Assembly (NCBI GenBank): GCA_001800015.1
Contig: MGUO01000076.1
Location: forward strand, 1 to 8,880
DNA from: Elusimicrobia bacterium RIFCSPHIGHO2_02_FULL_57_9
GTDB taxonomy: Bacteria > Elusimicrobiota > Elusimicrobia > UBA1565 > UBA9628
Direction of reading: 5' to 3'
Length of the DNA: 8,880 bases
Part shown: one piece after another, positions 1 through 6,650 of the stretch
How the letters are laid out: every line of letters begins with the position of its first letter
How positions within the stretch are numbered: the stretch's first letter is position 1
Made by a program: the position numbers and the translations under genes
The notes under the pieces: model-generated
Told to the model about the DNA's origin: nothing
The model's database searches: none
The model's input: only the letters and a program-made list of their open reading frames with translations

Positions 1-803
1 ACATAGCCGCTGTCCCCTTTTTTTTCTTCCAAAATAAAGCGCTCAAAACGTCCGGCAATATTATTGATGATTACCGTATTTTTGGCCGCTATTAACCTGG
101 TCAAATCTTTTAAAATATTAAGCCCCTTAATCTCCCCGTCCTCCATCGTGATTTTGCCCTCGGGAAGTTCCACGTCTGGATTTTGATGCCCCTTATGGCC
201 CAGGGCTTCGGCTTGCGCCAAAATGGCGGCTAATTTGGCTTCCGCTTCGTCCGGTTTTCCTTTTATAATTTTTTCGAGTTCTTCCGGCGGCAAGGCGAGA
301 AAAGCATCTCTCCGGGCAGGACTCATTGCCAACACCTTGGCATAGAGCTCCTTATTATTGGCTTTCAATCCGCGGAGGATTCCCATGGCCCGGGTTTTCT
401 GACTCTCGTTTAAGCCCGACTTCGAGACAAGATCAAAAATTTCCCGGTCTTGCTCTGATCGGGAGGCATCCGCCTGCTTTCGCTCGGCTGCAGGCTGCGG
501 CAAACCTAAAATAGTCGGGCTGATTCTATAGCCAGTGCCCTTATAATGGATCCAATAGCGCGCTTTATCGTCCTTCTCCAACGCAGCGGTTTTCCGGTAC
601 TCCCTTTTTTTGGAATAAAGCGGCCGCATGTCGGCGGTTTTGCTTGCCTTCAGCTTTTCGAGATTGCTTTTTAATATGTAAAATTCCAGCCTTTTACCGA
701 CTCGAACCGTGGCCCAATCATCTTCGGCGCCGCGCAAAGGCGCCGCAGGCAGGGTTAAAATGAGGGCAATAAAAAAGCCCACGAGGGACTTGAAGGGGTT
801 CAT
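1..803 (-). CDS. Secreted protein of unknown function (3' end beyond the window)
   Basis: I do not recognise this gene. The frame is open from the ATG at 803 to base 1, giving 267 codons without a stop, so the C-terminus is missing. The start is supported by GGAG six bases upstream and by a textbook Sec signal peptide: Lys near the N-terminus, hydrophobic run at residues 7-19 (LVGFFIALILTLP), and probable cleavage after RGA near residue 26. The mature part is charged and mostly helical in character, with an alpha-rich stretch at about 118-200 that includes LPPEELEKII. There is no further membrane segment and no cysteine. It lies about 106 bases downstream of the 857-aa gene, on the same strand, so it may be the last part of the same transcription unit or have its own promoter. 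It probably acts in the periplasm or outside the cell; the role is unknown. Confidence 0.8.
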   Translation of the reverse strand, partial: MNPFKSLVGFFIALILTLPAAPLRGAEDDWATVRVGKRLEFYILKSNLEKLKASKTADMRPLYSKKREYRKTAALEKDDKARYWIHYKGTGYRISPTILGLPQPAAERKQADASRSEQDREIFDLVSKSGLNESQKTRAMGILRGLKANNKELYAKVLAMSPARRDAFLALPPEELEKIIKGKPDEAEAKLAAILAQAEALGHKGHQNPDVELPEGKITMEDGEIKGLNILKDLTRLIAAKNTVIINNIAGRFERFILEEKKGDSGY

Positions 804-816
804 GGTTTTCTCCAAG

Positions 817-843
817 CTAATATGCTCCCTTAATGTATGTCAA
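817..843 (-). promoter_or_regulatory. Possible weak promoter before the secreted-protein gene
   Basis: On the minus strand a perfect TTGACA (838-843) is followed after 15 bases by TATTAG (817-822), which matches four of six -10 positions. The spacer is shorter than ideal. The predicted transcription start would fall at or next to the ribosome binding site, so the leader would be very short. It is plausible mainly because a hairpin lies just upstream and would separate this gene from the preceding one. Confidence 0.25.
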
Positions 844-860
844 AAGTTGATATATGGTAT

Positions 861-891
861 CTTTCGGCCCTTTAAGCGGCAAGGGCCAAAG
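861..891 (-). terminator. Hairpin between the 857-aa gene and the secreted-protein gene
   Basis: The arms 861-872 and 881-891 pair over 11 base pairs with a single bulged C at 865, around an 8-base loop (873-880). It begins 19 bases past the TAA of the 857-aa gene, where an intrinsic terminator would sit. No T-run follows on either strand, so it may be a weak terminator, a processing or mRNA-stability hairpin, or an attenuating structure between two co-transcribed genes. Confidence 0.35.
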
Positions 892-909
892 GACCTACTT
901 ATCTACTCA

Positions 910-3483
910 TTAGAGAGCCGCCCGCTGCGGCACGGCTGTTGTTGTTCCATTCAAGGTATCCTGAATATCCTGGACCTTGGGCAGCGTTTCATCCTGCTTG
1001 ACGGCTGCTTCTCGATGGGTGGTCAAGGCACGCCCCGGCATCTTCTCATCCGCCCCAACCATGTTGAGGAACGCGTTTCTCGCCATCTTTTCGGTATCGT
1101 TTAGAGGCTCTTTGGGCTTTGGCCGCAGCTCCTGTTTGCCGAAATGCTCCTCCGTTTGCCTGGCTAATTTTTCAAGAGAAACGGACCCCAGCGTTTGGCC
1201 CCCTATGGATGCTTTAGTGATTTGATAGGCCGTAAGAACGAACGGCTGATGTGTGTCCACTTTGGGAGCGGCGTTGCCCTGCTGCGTCAAGTCTGTTACA
1301 TACTCCTCATAGCGCTCCCGGGCAACGTCCAGATTCCCCGCCTTAAGGGATTCCAGGTAATCATCTAATTTTTGCCTCACTTGTGTTTTATCTTTCGGGT
1401 CCTTTGCTTTGATGGCATCTAAATACCCTTTCACGGGAGCTAAACGATTCTCCGCGGCATTGAAATGGCCCGGCACCTGATCCAGAATCTTAAGGGTATC
1501 CGCGAGAGAGCCTTTAACCGCGTTATTTTTTTGCTTCACCGCGACCACTTCATTCTCAAGCGCTTTGCTATCGTTGAACGGCGGCCAAGCCCCGTTATGC
1601 AACTCTATTAAAGCTTGGACCGCTTGAAGGGCTTGGTCCTTGGTAGCCTCTGCTTGAGCCGGATCAAAGTATTTTCTAATGATCTGCACAGCGAGTCCCA
1701 GCTCGCCCGCGGCAGGCCATGGCCTGCCTTCTCCCAGCACGGCGCTTGTTCCATTTTTAGCTGTCGTCATCGCCCCGAACATGGTTTTCAGCTCCAAAAC
1801 CAACTCCTCCCTGGTTTTTTTCAAACGAGCAGGAACGCTCTCGCCGTTATTTATGCTGCCGCCTTCCCTGCATTGCGACGCCAATTCCTTGCCAAAAAAC
1901 GCTCTCTGCGCCATGGAGATGGATTGGCCGCCTTTCAACATGGCCTCTATTGCCTGTCTGATCTCGGCTAGCCCATCGGCCGTAACCCTGGAATCGGAGA
2001 ATCTGGCTTTTAAGGTTATCAAGTCATTGCATATATTCCTAACCCTCCCGTCGCCAATCGGATTAGGATTCACTACTCCGGGAGGAAGCTGTGGAATAGC
2101 CGGATCATCGCTGCGGTCCATGCCCTTATCGTCAGCCTCCCCATTGCACCTCATTTTGTGTTTCGCTTCGCAGTCTTTGTGCGTGTATATGGTCTTGCGA
2201 TTCTTGCCAACGGCATAAAAGACTCTGCTGTCTTTTTTCTCCTTTTTATCGCCATATTCAAGATGGCACTCCTTGACCTCGCTTTCCTTTACCACCATCA
2301 CAGACGGCAGATCATCGCCTTTCTTGTCTTTGTCCTCCCCGTCTTTGAAGCAAAAATATTTCTTATCCCCGCCGCTTCCGAATTCCTTAACAAAATCGGC
2401 GATAACGCCGGTAAGCGGGTCAACGAAGGCCTTCATCACCATGCTTTCCAGCATCTTATCCTGCAGATTCGGCCAGCGCATGGTCTTTTTCTCGATGAGC
2501 TTCCACTTAAGATCGATGGCTTTTTCCTGCTCCTGCTTCATGCGCAAAAATTCAAGGGATTCGCCGGTGGATTTGCTGCCTTTATCCTGGCTTTGGCCGG
2601 CACCCTTATCCGCGCCCCCCCCGCCGGGGCCCATGCCGCCGTCGGCCCCGCCCGCGGGCATTTGCCGGGCCGCCGCGCTTTCCAGGGCGGCGGAAGCCGG
2701 CCCGTTGCGGTTAAAATCCGCGCCCGCGTCGCGCGCGGCTTTTTTAAGGGCCTCAATGGAGCCGCCGCTGGGGTTGGTCAGGCCGCGGGCGCCGGCCGCT
2801 CCTTTATAGCCTTGCGTCGGGCGCACGTTGGCCAGGGAAGAAGGACCTGCGCCGCCGCGGTTGGGAACATTGGCGGCTGAAATCGGATCCAATTTAAAGC
2901 TGGCGCCCGAACCACCGGGGGCCGCGCCCAAGCCGCGCAAGCCGCTCTGGCTTAAAGCCACCTTGGGAACGGGAAGGCTGGCCCTTTTGGTGGATTCGCT
3001 GGCCGCGCTCTTTAGCGCGTCTTTCCAGTCGCTTTTGCCCTCCTTTTCCGGCGGCGCGCCGGTGGCCGGAGGCTGCGCTGAGGCGCTGGGGCCCATGACC
3101 AGGGCGGAAGGGTCTCTCACATTCAAAGGCGTGATGATATCGCTGCCGCCGCCGGCCAAGGCTCCGGGAGCCAGGCCGTTAACGCCGCGCTCATAGGGCG
3201 AGTCGCCTTTCCCGAAAGAGCCGGCGCCGTCGCGAAAACCCCAGCCTTCTTTAAAGGCGCCCGAGTCCTGCGCGTCCGGGCTCATCAAAAAGTGCTCGGC
3301 CAAGGGGGCCATGAACAGAACCCCCAAGCCGGCCATGATAAAGGCCATGTCCTTTTTCTTGAAGGTCTTAAAGCGCTCGAGGAAAGAAGCGCCCTTGTTG
3401 AGCAGCGCGAATTTAAACGGGGCTTTCGGGGCGTCGCCCCTAAGAAGCGGGATCGGGGGGGTCTTCTTATCTTGTTTTTCCAT
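910..3483 (-). CDS. Membrane-anchored protein with long Gly/Ala/Pro linker and helical C-terminal domain, 857 aa
   Basis: Function unknown. I chose the ATG at 3483 rather than the ATG at 3567: it has GGAG seven bases upstream, starts 17 bases after the stop of the preceding ORF, and gives a sensible N-terminus, whereas the upstream extension overlaps that ORF by 67 bases. Residues 1-45 are a basic cytoplasmic tail containing FLERFKTFKKK. One membrane helix follows at about 46-67 (AFIMAGLGVLFMAPLAEHF). Residues 70-310 are a low-complexity Gly/Ala/Pro/Ser linker. Residues 310-857 are charged and mostly helical, with six cysteines at 378, 406, 438, 446, 485 and 538; the first four lie in a lysine-rich beta-like stretch (375-450). 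The N-terminal module resembles that of the 262-aa protein in the same operon (FLER plus basic run, APLAEHF against GPLAGQF). The bulk is probably outside the inner membrane. No catalytic motif was seen. Confidence 0.85.
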   Translation of the reverse strand: MEKQDKKTPPIPLLRGDAPKAPFKFALLNKGASFLERFKTFKKKDMAFIMAGLGVLFMAPLAEHFLMSPDAQDSGAFKEGWGFRDGAGSFGKGDSPYERGVNGLAPGALAGGGSDIITPLNVRDPSALVMGPSASAQPPATGAPPEKEGKSDWKDALKSAASESTKRASLPVPKVALSQSGLRGLGAAPGGSGASFKLDPISAANVPNRGGAGPSSLANVRPTQGYKGAAGARGLTNPSGGSIEALKKAARDAGADFNRNGPASAALESAAARQMPAGGADGGMGPGGGGADKGAGQSQDKGSKSTGESLEFLRMKQEQEKAIDLKWKLIEKKTMRWPNLQDKMLESMVMKAFVDPLTGVIADFVKEFGSGGDKKYFCFKDGEDKDKKGDDLPSVMVVKESEVKECHLEYGDKKEKKDSRVFYAVGKNRKTIYTHKDCEAKHKMRCNGEADDKGMDRSDDPAIPQLPPGVVNPNPIGDGRVRNICNDLITLKARFSDSRVTADGLAEIRQAIEAMLKGGQSISMAQRAFFGKELASQCREGGSINNGESVPARLKKTREELVLELKTMFGAMTTAKNGTSAVLGEGRPWPAAGELGLAVQIIRKYFDPAQAEATKDQALQAVQALIELHNGAWPPFNDSKALENEVVAVKQKNNAVKGSLADTLKILDQVPGHFNAAENRLAPVKGYLDAIKAKDPKDKTQVRQKLDDYLESLKAGNLDVARERYEEYVTDLTQQGNAAPKVDTHQPFVLTAYQITKASIGGQTLGSVSLEKLARQTEEHFGKQELRPKPKEPLNDTEKMARNAFLNMVGADEKMPGRALTTHREAAVKQDETLPKVQDIQDTLNGTTTAVPQRAAL
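1711..1728. repeat. Perfect 18-bp palindrome inside coding sequence
   Basis: GGCAGGCCATGGCCTGCC equals its own reverse complement. It lies in the 857-aa gene and encodes part of GRPWPAAG. With no loop bases it would not form a normal RNA hairpin. It shares the GGCAGG/CCTGCC core with the palindrome at 3826-3839. Confidence 0.6.
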
Positions 3484-3500
3484 TATTTTTCTCCATGTTG

Positions 3501-4082
3501 TCAACAGGCGGGGCCAACGCCCCCGCTCCCAAAACATGAATATGGCTGCTTTTGCATGAATGGGCATTGGTTATAATGAGCTTTCGTTTCGCTGCAATAA
3601 TTCGCCATCAAGGCATCGATTTCAGCTTTTGACTGCTTGCACGGCGGTTTTTTGCTTTTACATTTATTGCACTCGCCCCAACACCAGAAGCATATCCAGC
3701 AACAGCCGCACTTACAAGGAGGATCCAGGTACTTCAGGCACTCCATCTGCGCGCTTAGCATCTGTTCGCATTTCTTCTCTATCTGATCCAGCAGACTTTG
3801 CTCATTATCATGGTGAGCGAGATCCGCCTGCCGGCAGGCTTCGGCGTCTTTCACCAGTTGATCCGCATTGCTCTGCAGCCCGGAGAGTTCCTCATCGCTG
3901 GGAATCGCGACGTTCCCGACTATGCCGTCCATATCGGCGACAGGAGTCGGCGAGGTCAAAACCTCCGACGCGCCGCTCAGCTGGATTTTGTCGTATACCG
4001 CCCCGGAATTGGTGGTGGCGTATTCCGGCGGGCAGCCCGCGGTGGAACGGCAGCGCGGCGCGGTGGCCATGGAATTGTGCAC
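3501..4082 (-). CDS. Cysteine-rich segment, possibly the C-terminal half of a split gene
   Basis: From the GTG at 4082 this ORF gives 193 residues with 18 cysteines. Eight fall within residues 123-141, in a dense cluster with aromatic residues (CGCCWICFWCW); others lie at 11, 17, 83, 105, 115, 148, 163, 173, 183 and 193. Such a pattern suggests many disulfides or metal binding. It has no signal peptide and no clear ribosome binding site before the GTG or before the in-frame ATG at 4070. The frame runs upstream for another 11 codons (TKAFAQLNDDY) and then meets the TGA that ends the 262-aa membrane-anchored gene, in the same phase. So this is probably the C-terminal domain of that protein, expressed by readthrough or left behind by a nonsense mutation. 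If made alone it would be a cytoplasmic cysteine-rich protein, which seems less likely. The gene ends in TGA 17 bases before the next start. Confidence 0.65.
   Translation of the reverse strand: MHNSMATAPRCRSTAGCPPEYATTNSGAVYDKIQLSGASEVLTSPTPVADMDGIVGNVAIPSDEELSGLQSNADQLVKDAEACRQADLAHHDNEQSLLDQIEKKCEQMLSAQMECLKYLDPPCKCGCCWICFWCWGECNKCKSKKPPCKQSKAEIDALMANYCSETKAHYNQCPFMQKQPYSCFGSGGVGPAC
3826..3839. repeat. Perfect 14-bp palindrome inside coding sequence
   Basis: GCCTGCCGGCAGGC is a perfect palindrome within the cysteine-rich ORF, where it overlaps the codons for ACRQA. Its core matches that of the palindrome at 1711-1728. It may be a chance product of GC-rich coding sequence or a small dispersed repeat. 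Confidence 0.45.
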
Positions 4083-4115
4083 GTAATCGTCGTTTAACTG
4101 CGCGAAGGCCTTGGT

Positions 4116-4118
4116 TCA
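4116..4118 (-). other. In-frame TGA joining two ORFs
   Basis: This TGA ends the 262-aa membrane-anchored ORF. The codons after it stay open in the same frame for 11 residues, then run into the cysteine-rich ORF for 193 more. Replacing the TGA by one sense codon would give a single 467-residue protein with anchor, linker and cysteine-rich C-terminus, matching the plan of its neighbours. No convincing bacterial SECIS hairpin was seen directly downstream. Confidence 0.6.
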
Positions 4119-4904
4119 GCTGGCCTTGACTCCGACATTGGAGGCCTTATGCTTGCCGGTTTTAGTCGCCTTTTTGTATAGCTCGGATTGTTGGCCGGGT
4201 GAGCCGGGATATTGCTTGACCCCGACATTGGGGAGATCGCCGCCCGGACCTGGAATTCCCGAACCTTGCGCCGGAGCGCGGCCATAGGCGAAAAACCCCA
4301 CGCCGGCATAAGTCACGATGCCGGCGCTGGGACCCACGCCCTTGCCCGCCGCCGCCTGAGCGGCAAGCTGGGCCGCGCGTTCCCCGCGTAAATCCCCTTC
4401 GGCGATAAACACGCCCTTGTCATAGCCCTGGGCATCCTCGGGGGTTAGAATGCCCCCGCCGGTCAAAGCCTTAATATCGAGCTGGACCACGTTGATAACT
4501 GAGCCTGCCGCCGCTCCCGATCCCTTGGCTGCGGCCGAGCGCCATAAAGAAGCCCAATGGCCGGCCTTCTCATCCCGAGCGGCTTTAAAAGCGGCCATCA
4601 ATTGGGGAAAGGAGCCGCCGGCATAGCCTCCACCGGAAATAAAGCCAAATTTAAGCGCCAGCTTCATGCCGGTGAGCTCCAACCCCTGTGCAGCGTAGCT
4701 GAAGCCCGGCACGCGCAGCAAGGCGGACCAGACCTTGCCTCCGAATTTAAATTGCCCGGCCAAAGGCCCGACGAAAATAAACGAGACCATCAAGAGGGCG
4801 ACCACCAGCAAGGGCCAGATTTCCTTGCGACTTCTGATCAAAAGAAGCAACAGGGCCAGCAAGCTTTTCTTTTTGTTGCGCTCAAGGAAAGTGGCGTCAG
4901 CCAT
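4116..4904 (-). CDS. Membrane-anchored protein with Gly/Ala linker, 262 aa, possible N-terminal half of a split gene
   Basis: Function unknown. The ATG at 4904, four bases after the TAA of the 501-aa gene, is preferred over the ATG at 4961, which would overlap that gene by 53 bases. The ribosome binding site is poor, so translational coupling to the upstream gene is likely. Residues 1-26 are basic with a short leucine run (SLLALLLLLIRSRKE). A membrane helix follows at about 27-47 (ending SFIFVGPLAG). The rest is Gly/Ala-rich, with more structured stretches around 137-170 and 194-208. There are no cysteines, unlike the C-terminal parts of the other three membrane proteins. NVGVK occurs twice near the end, exactly 30 residues apart. 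The frame continues past the TGA into the cysteine-rich ORF. This may be a complete short protein, but an interrupted longer one fits the context better. Confidence 0.75.
   Translation of the reverse strand: MADATFLERNKKKSLLALLLLLIRSRKEIWPLLVVALLMVSFIFVGPLAGQFKFGGKVWSALLRVPGFSYAAQGLELTGMKLALKFGFISGGGYAGGSFPQLMAAFKAARDEKAGHWASLWRSAAAKGSGAAAGSVINVVQLDIKALTGGGILTPEDAQGYDKGVFIAEGDLRGERAAQLAAQAAAGKGVGPSAGIVTYAGVGFFAYGRAPAQGSGIPGPGGDLPNVGVKQYPGSPGQQSELYKKATKTGKHKASNVGVKAS
4125..4231 (-). repeat. 17-bp near-exact direct repeat, two copies 90 bp apart
   Basis: CTTGACTCCGACATTGG at 4125-4141 and CTTGACCCCGACATTGG at 4215-4231 (plus-strand text) differ at one base. The spacing is exactly 30 codons, and both copies encode NVGVK plus flanking positions. 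The copy at 4125-4141 lies seven bases upstream, in the gene's reading direction, of the in-frame TGA. Confidence 0.55.
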
Positions 4905-4908
4905 GGGA

Positions 4909-6414
4909 TTACAAGGGCTTGCCGGTTTCCAATTCAAAATTGGAGTTGCGCTCTTTCTCAACGTCCTGCTGGATGGTCGTGTTCATGTTTGGAGCCTTGG
5001 TCTTGGTCTCCTGGCACTGCTCGTTGCCGCTGGCTATGGCCTGGTCCACGCATTCAGCCACGATTTGGTTTTGGGCCAGCTGGCCGAACATTTTCTGGAT
5101 TTGATCGCCCAGGCCCTTGGCCATGCTGGCCAAGGCCGCGGCCATCATCAGCATGGCCAAGCCCATGCCCAGGAGCATGGCTCCAATAGCCAGAAGCGCG
5201 GCTCCGATCGCGGCCGTAAAAGGATTGCTCATCAGGGCGGCGCCGATGGCCATGAGGATGATGCCCATCATGATCATCTTCTTGCCGGCCTTGGTCAGCT
5301 TTCCGGCCATAGCGCCCAGATTAATCGCGGTATTGAGCTGGGGCTGATAAGGCGTCGCGTTCATGCCCGGGACATCCGGCGGCTCCGGCGGGACATAATC
5401 TATGGGAGGTATCCCGCCCGCATTGGGATCGACGTTGGGGCCGGCGATAGGAATTCCCTGGCCGTTGCCATTGGGATCGGCCACCTGCCCGCCGGTGATA
5501 GCGCGCTGCTCAAAAGCGTCGGTGGCCCGGCCCTTCGAGGTGTCGGCCTGGGTGGAATTGGCCCCGGCCACCGACATGGCCCGCGCCAATTTCAACTGCC
5601 CCATGGCGCGCGCGCTGCGGCCGCGAAAAGCCAGCGCCTTTTGCGAGGCAACCCTTCGATTGCCTTTCATGGCCCGGCTGACCCCCTTGGGCTGCGGCGG
5701 GGTCAAGTTGGCGATTTTGGAGCGGTCAAAGCCGTCGCCGAATTTAGGCGCGCCGACGCCCGCTCCGCTGAAAATGTCCTTGCCTCCAAAACGACCGCCT
5801 AATTGCGAGGTAAGCTTGGCCCCGGAAAGATTATGCGGCAGGCTCGGAAAGGGGTTCTCATACGGCGCCGGGGGCTCATCGGCGGGCGCAGGCTCTTGCT
5901 GCTTGGCCCAGTCCGGCAGCCCAGGGGTTTCATCATATTTAATCTGCCCCTTGCCGCTGCCCGCCGCATACTGCAGACGGTCATGATCGGCTCCCGCAAC
6001 CTGGATGGAGGAGCTGATGCCGCCCAGGTTAGGCACCATGTACGGCGCTCTGACCATCATCTGCGAGCCTATGATGGTCAGAGCGCCGGCGATCAAGGCG
6101 GTAAAGCCGGCCAAGATTAGTTTGCCGGCGAAGGTTCCCCATAAACGGCTGACAAGGGACGGTTTAAAACGCGAAAAGCCTCCGGCCCCAGCCGCGGCGT
6201 TTTGCGCCAAGCGGCCGGCACCGGCGAAAGTGGAGGCAGCGCCGTTGCCGCCGGTGGCCCCGTTAAACGGCGAGCCTCCGGTTTTAACCTGGCCCCAGGC
6301 AGCCCCGGCTTTTTTGCGTTCTTTTTCTTTCTTTTTCAGGTCAGGGATATCGACCCCGGACACCGGAGTGGCCAGGAAAACGGGTTCATCCTTTCCTATG
6401 ATTGGATCGGACAT
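4909..6414 (-). CDS. Multi-pass membrane protein with N-terminal anchor, long linker and C-terminal helical hairpin, 501 aa
   Basis: Function unknown. This is the first gene of the minus-strand operon. The ATG at 6414 has a strong GAGGTGA site four bases upstream and a good promoter about 25 bases before that. Residues 1-95 are a cytoplasmic tail with a very basic run at 27-36 (KKKEKERKK). TM1 is at about 97-119. Residues 120-370 are a Pro/Gly/Ala-rich linker that contains the motif RSARAMGQLKLARAMS (266-281), which has a weaker match (GRGLARRQLDRAVDLS) in the partial protein at 7433-8880. Residues 378-428 are two or three closely spaced Met/Ala-rich membrane helices. The tail (429-501) has the only two cysteines, C455 and C467, which could form a disulfide if outside. 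An 18-bp inverted repeat covers codons 109-124. The gene ends in TAA four bases before the next start. Confidence 0.88.
   Translation of the reverse strand: MSDPIIGKDEPVFLATPVSGVDIPDLKKKEKERKKAGAAWGQVKTGGSPFNGATGGNGAASTFAGAGRLAQNAAAGAGGFSRFKPSLVSRLWGTFAGKLILAGFTALIAGALTIIGSQMMVRAPYMVPNLGGISSSIQVAGADHDRLQYAAGSGKGQIKYDETPGLPDWAKQQEPAPADEPPAPYENPFPSLPHNLSGAKLTSQLGGRFGGKDIFSGAGVGAPKFGDGFDRSKIANLTPPQPKGVSRAMKGNRRVASQKALAFRGRSARAMGQLKLARAMSVAGANSTQADTSKGRATDAFEQRAITGGQVADPNGNGQGIPIAGPNVDPNAGGIPPIDYVPPEPPDVPGMNATPYQPQLNTAINLGAMAGKLTKAGKKMIMMGIILMAIGAALMSNPFTAAIGAALLAIGAMLLGMGLAMLMMAAALASMAKGLGDQIQKMFGQLAQNQIVAECVDQAIASGNEQCQETKTKAPNMNTTIQQDVEKERNSNFELETGKPL
6043..6088 (-). repeat. Perfect 18-bp inverted repeat with 10-base loop inside coding sequence
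   Basis: The left arm 6043-6060 (CGGCGCTCTGACCATCAT) is the exact reverse complement of the right arm 6071-6088 (ATGATGGTCAGAGCGCCG). The loop is 6061-6070. It lies in the 501-aa gene at codons 109-124, at the end of TM1 and just after it. No T-run follows on either strand, so it is not an ordinary terminator. The mRNA should fold into a very stable hairpin here. Confidence 0.85.
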
Positions 6415-6428
6415 AGCTCACCTCTACA

Positions 6429-6474
6429 GTTGCAATCAGTGTAGCCCCCGAGCCATTTTTTGTCAATGTTGCAA
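6429..6474 (-). promoter_or_regulatory. Candidate operator pair flanking the operon promoter
   Basis: On the minus strand TTGCAAC occurs twice: at 6468-6474, just upstream of the -35, and at 6429-6435, over the predicted transcription start. The core TTGCAA is palindromic. The copies are 39 bp apart and bracket the promoter, as expected for a repressor bound at two sites. No regulator gene is present in the window, so this rests on position and repetition only. Confidence 0.3.
6438..6466 (-). promoter_or_regulatory. Sigma70-type promoter of the membrane-protein operon
   Basis: On the minus strand a perfect -35 TTGACA (6461-6466) and a -10 TACACT (6438-6443, four of six) are separated by exactly 17 bases. 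Transcription would start near 6431, leaving a leader of about 17 bases that contains the GAGGTGA site of the 501-aa gene. An A-rich stretch upstream (about 6475-6500) resembles an UP element. Confidence 0.7.
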
Positions 6475-6503
6475 AGATTTTATTACTATTTTTTTACTTA
6501 TGC

Positions 6504-6533
6504 GTCAGAAACTGTCGGAATGTGTCAGATTGG
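6504..6533. promoter_or_regulatory. Three 10-bp phased repeats between divergent promoters
   Basis: GTCAGAAACT, GTCGGAATGT and GTCAGATTGG follow one another with an exact 10-base period. One copy per helical turn suggests sites for a protein binding one face of the DNA. They lie about 40 bases upstream of the operon -35 element and about 85 bases before the -35 of hicAB, so they could affect either promoter. Confidence 0.35.
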
Positions 6534-6618
6534 CCCTGAAAAGAAGATTTCGGGAACTTTTTGAGGGGTCGAATCGTATATAAATAGGCGCTTTCGATGC
6601 CGTTGGCCCCAAAAAGGC

Positions 6619-6647
6619 TTGAAAAATGATATCATATAAGCTATCAT
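6619..6647 (+). promoter_or_regulatory. hicAB promoter
   Basis: TTGAAA (6619-6624, five of six) and TATCAT (6642-6647, five of six) are separated by exactly 17 bases. The predicted start of transcription is about 6654, which is the GTG that best fits the start of HicA. The hicA message may therefore be leaderless or nearly so, in line with the absence of a ribosome binding site there. Confidence 0.6.
6626..6635. promoter_or_regulatory. Palindromic candidate HicB operator
   Basis: ATGATATCAT is a perfect 10-bp palindrome lying in the spacer between the -35 and -10 of the hicAB promoter. Its TATCAT half recurs as the -10 itself, 12 bases on. HicB proteins with a DNA-binding domain repress their own promoters in studied systems, and this is where such a site would act. 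The link to this HicB is inferred. Confidence 0.4.
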
Positions 6648-6650
6648 GTC

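Noticed and set aside
2158..2880. Plus-strand ORF of 240 codons
   Set aside because: It lies antisense to the 857-aa gene, and the hydrophobic and Arg/Gly-rich product is what antisense of Glu/Lys and Gly/Ala codons gives.
3484..3567. N-terminal extension of the 857-aa protein to the ATG at 3567
   Set aside because: It overlaps the preceding ORF, while the ATG at 3483 has a proper GGAG site and gives the expected basic N-terminus.
4070..4118. Selenocysteine at the in-frame TGA
   Set aside because: No good SECIS-like hairpin follows, and the residue would sit between Ser and Thr, away from any CXXU-type redox motif.
4905..4961. N-terminal extension of the 262-aa protein to the ATG at 4961
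   Set aside because: It would overlap the 501-aa gene by 53 bases. The ATG at 4904 follows that stop by four bases, as expected for coupling.
4735..5802. Long plus-strand ORF of 355 codons, antisense to the membrane proteins
   Set aside because: It mirrors GC-rich codons of the 501-aa and 262-aa genes, spans their junction, and its product is a biased His/Gly/Arg sequence with no domain.
6534..6568. Imperfect hairpin upstream of hicAB (CCCT...AGGG with AAAAG/CTTTT)
   Set aside because: The stem is interrupted and AT-rich, there is no T-run on either strand, and no gene ends nearby to need a terminator.
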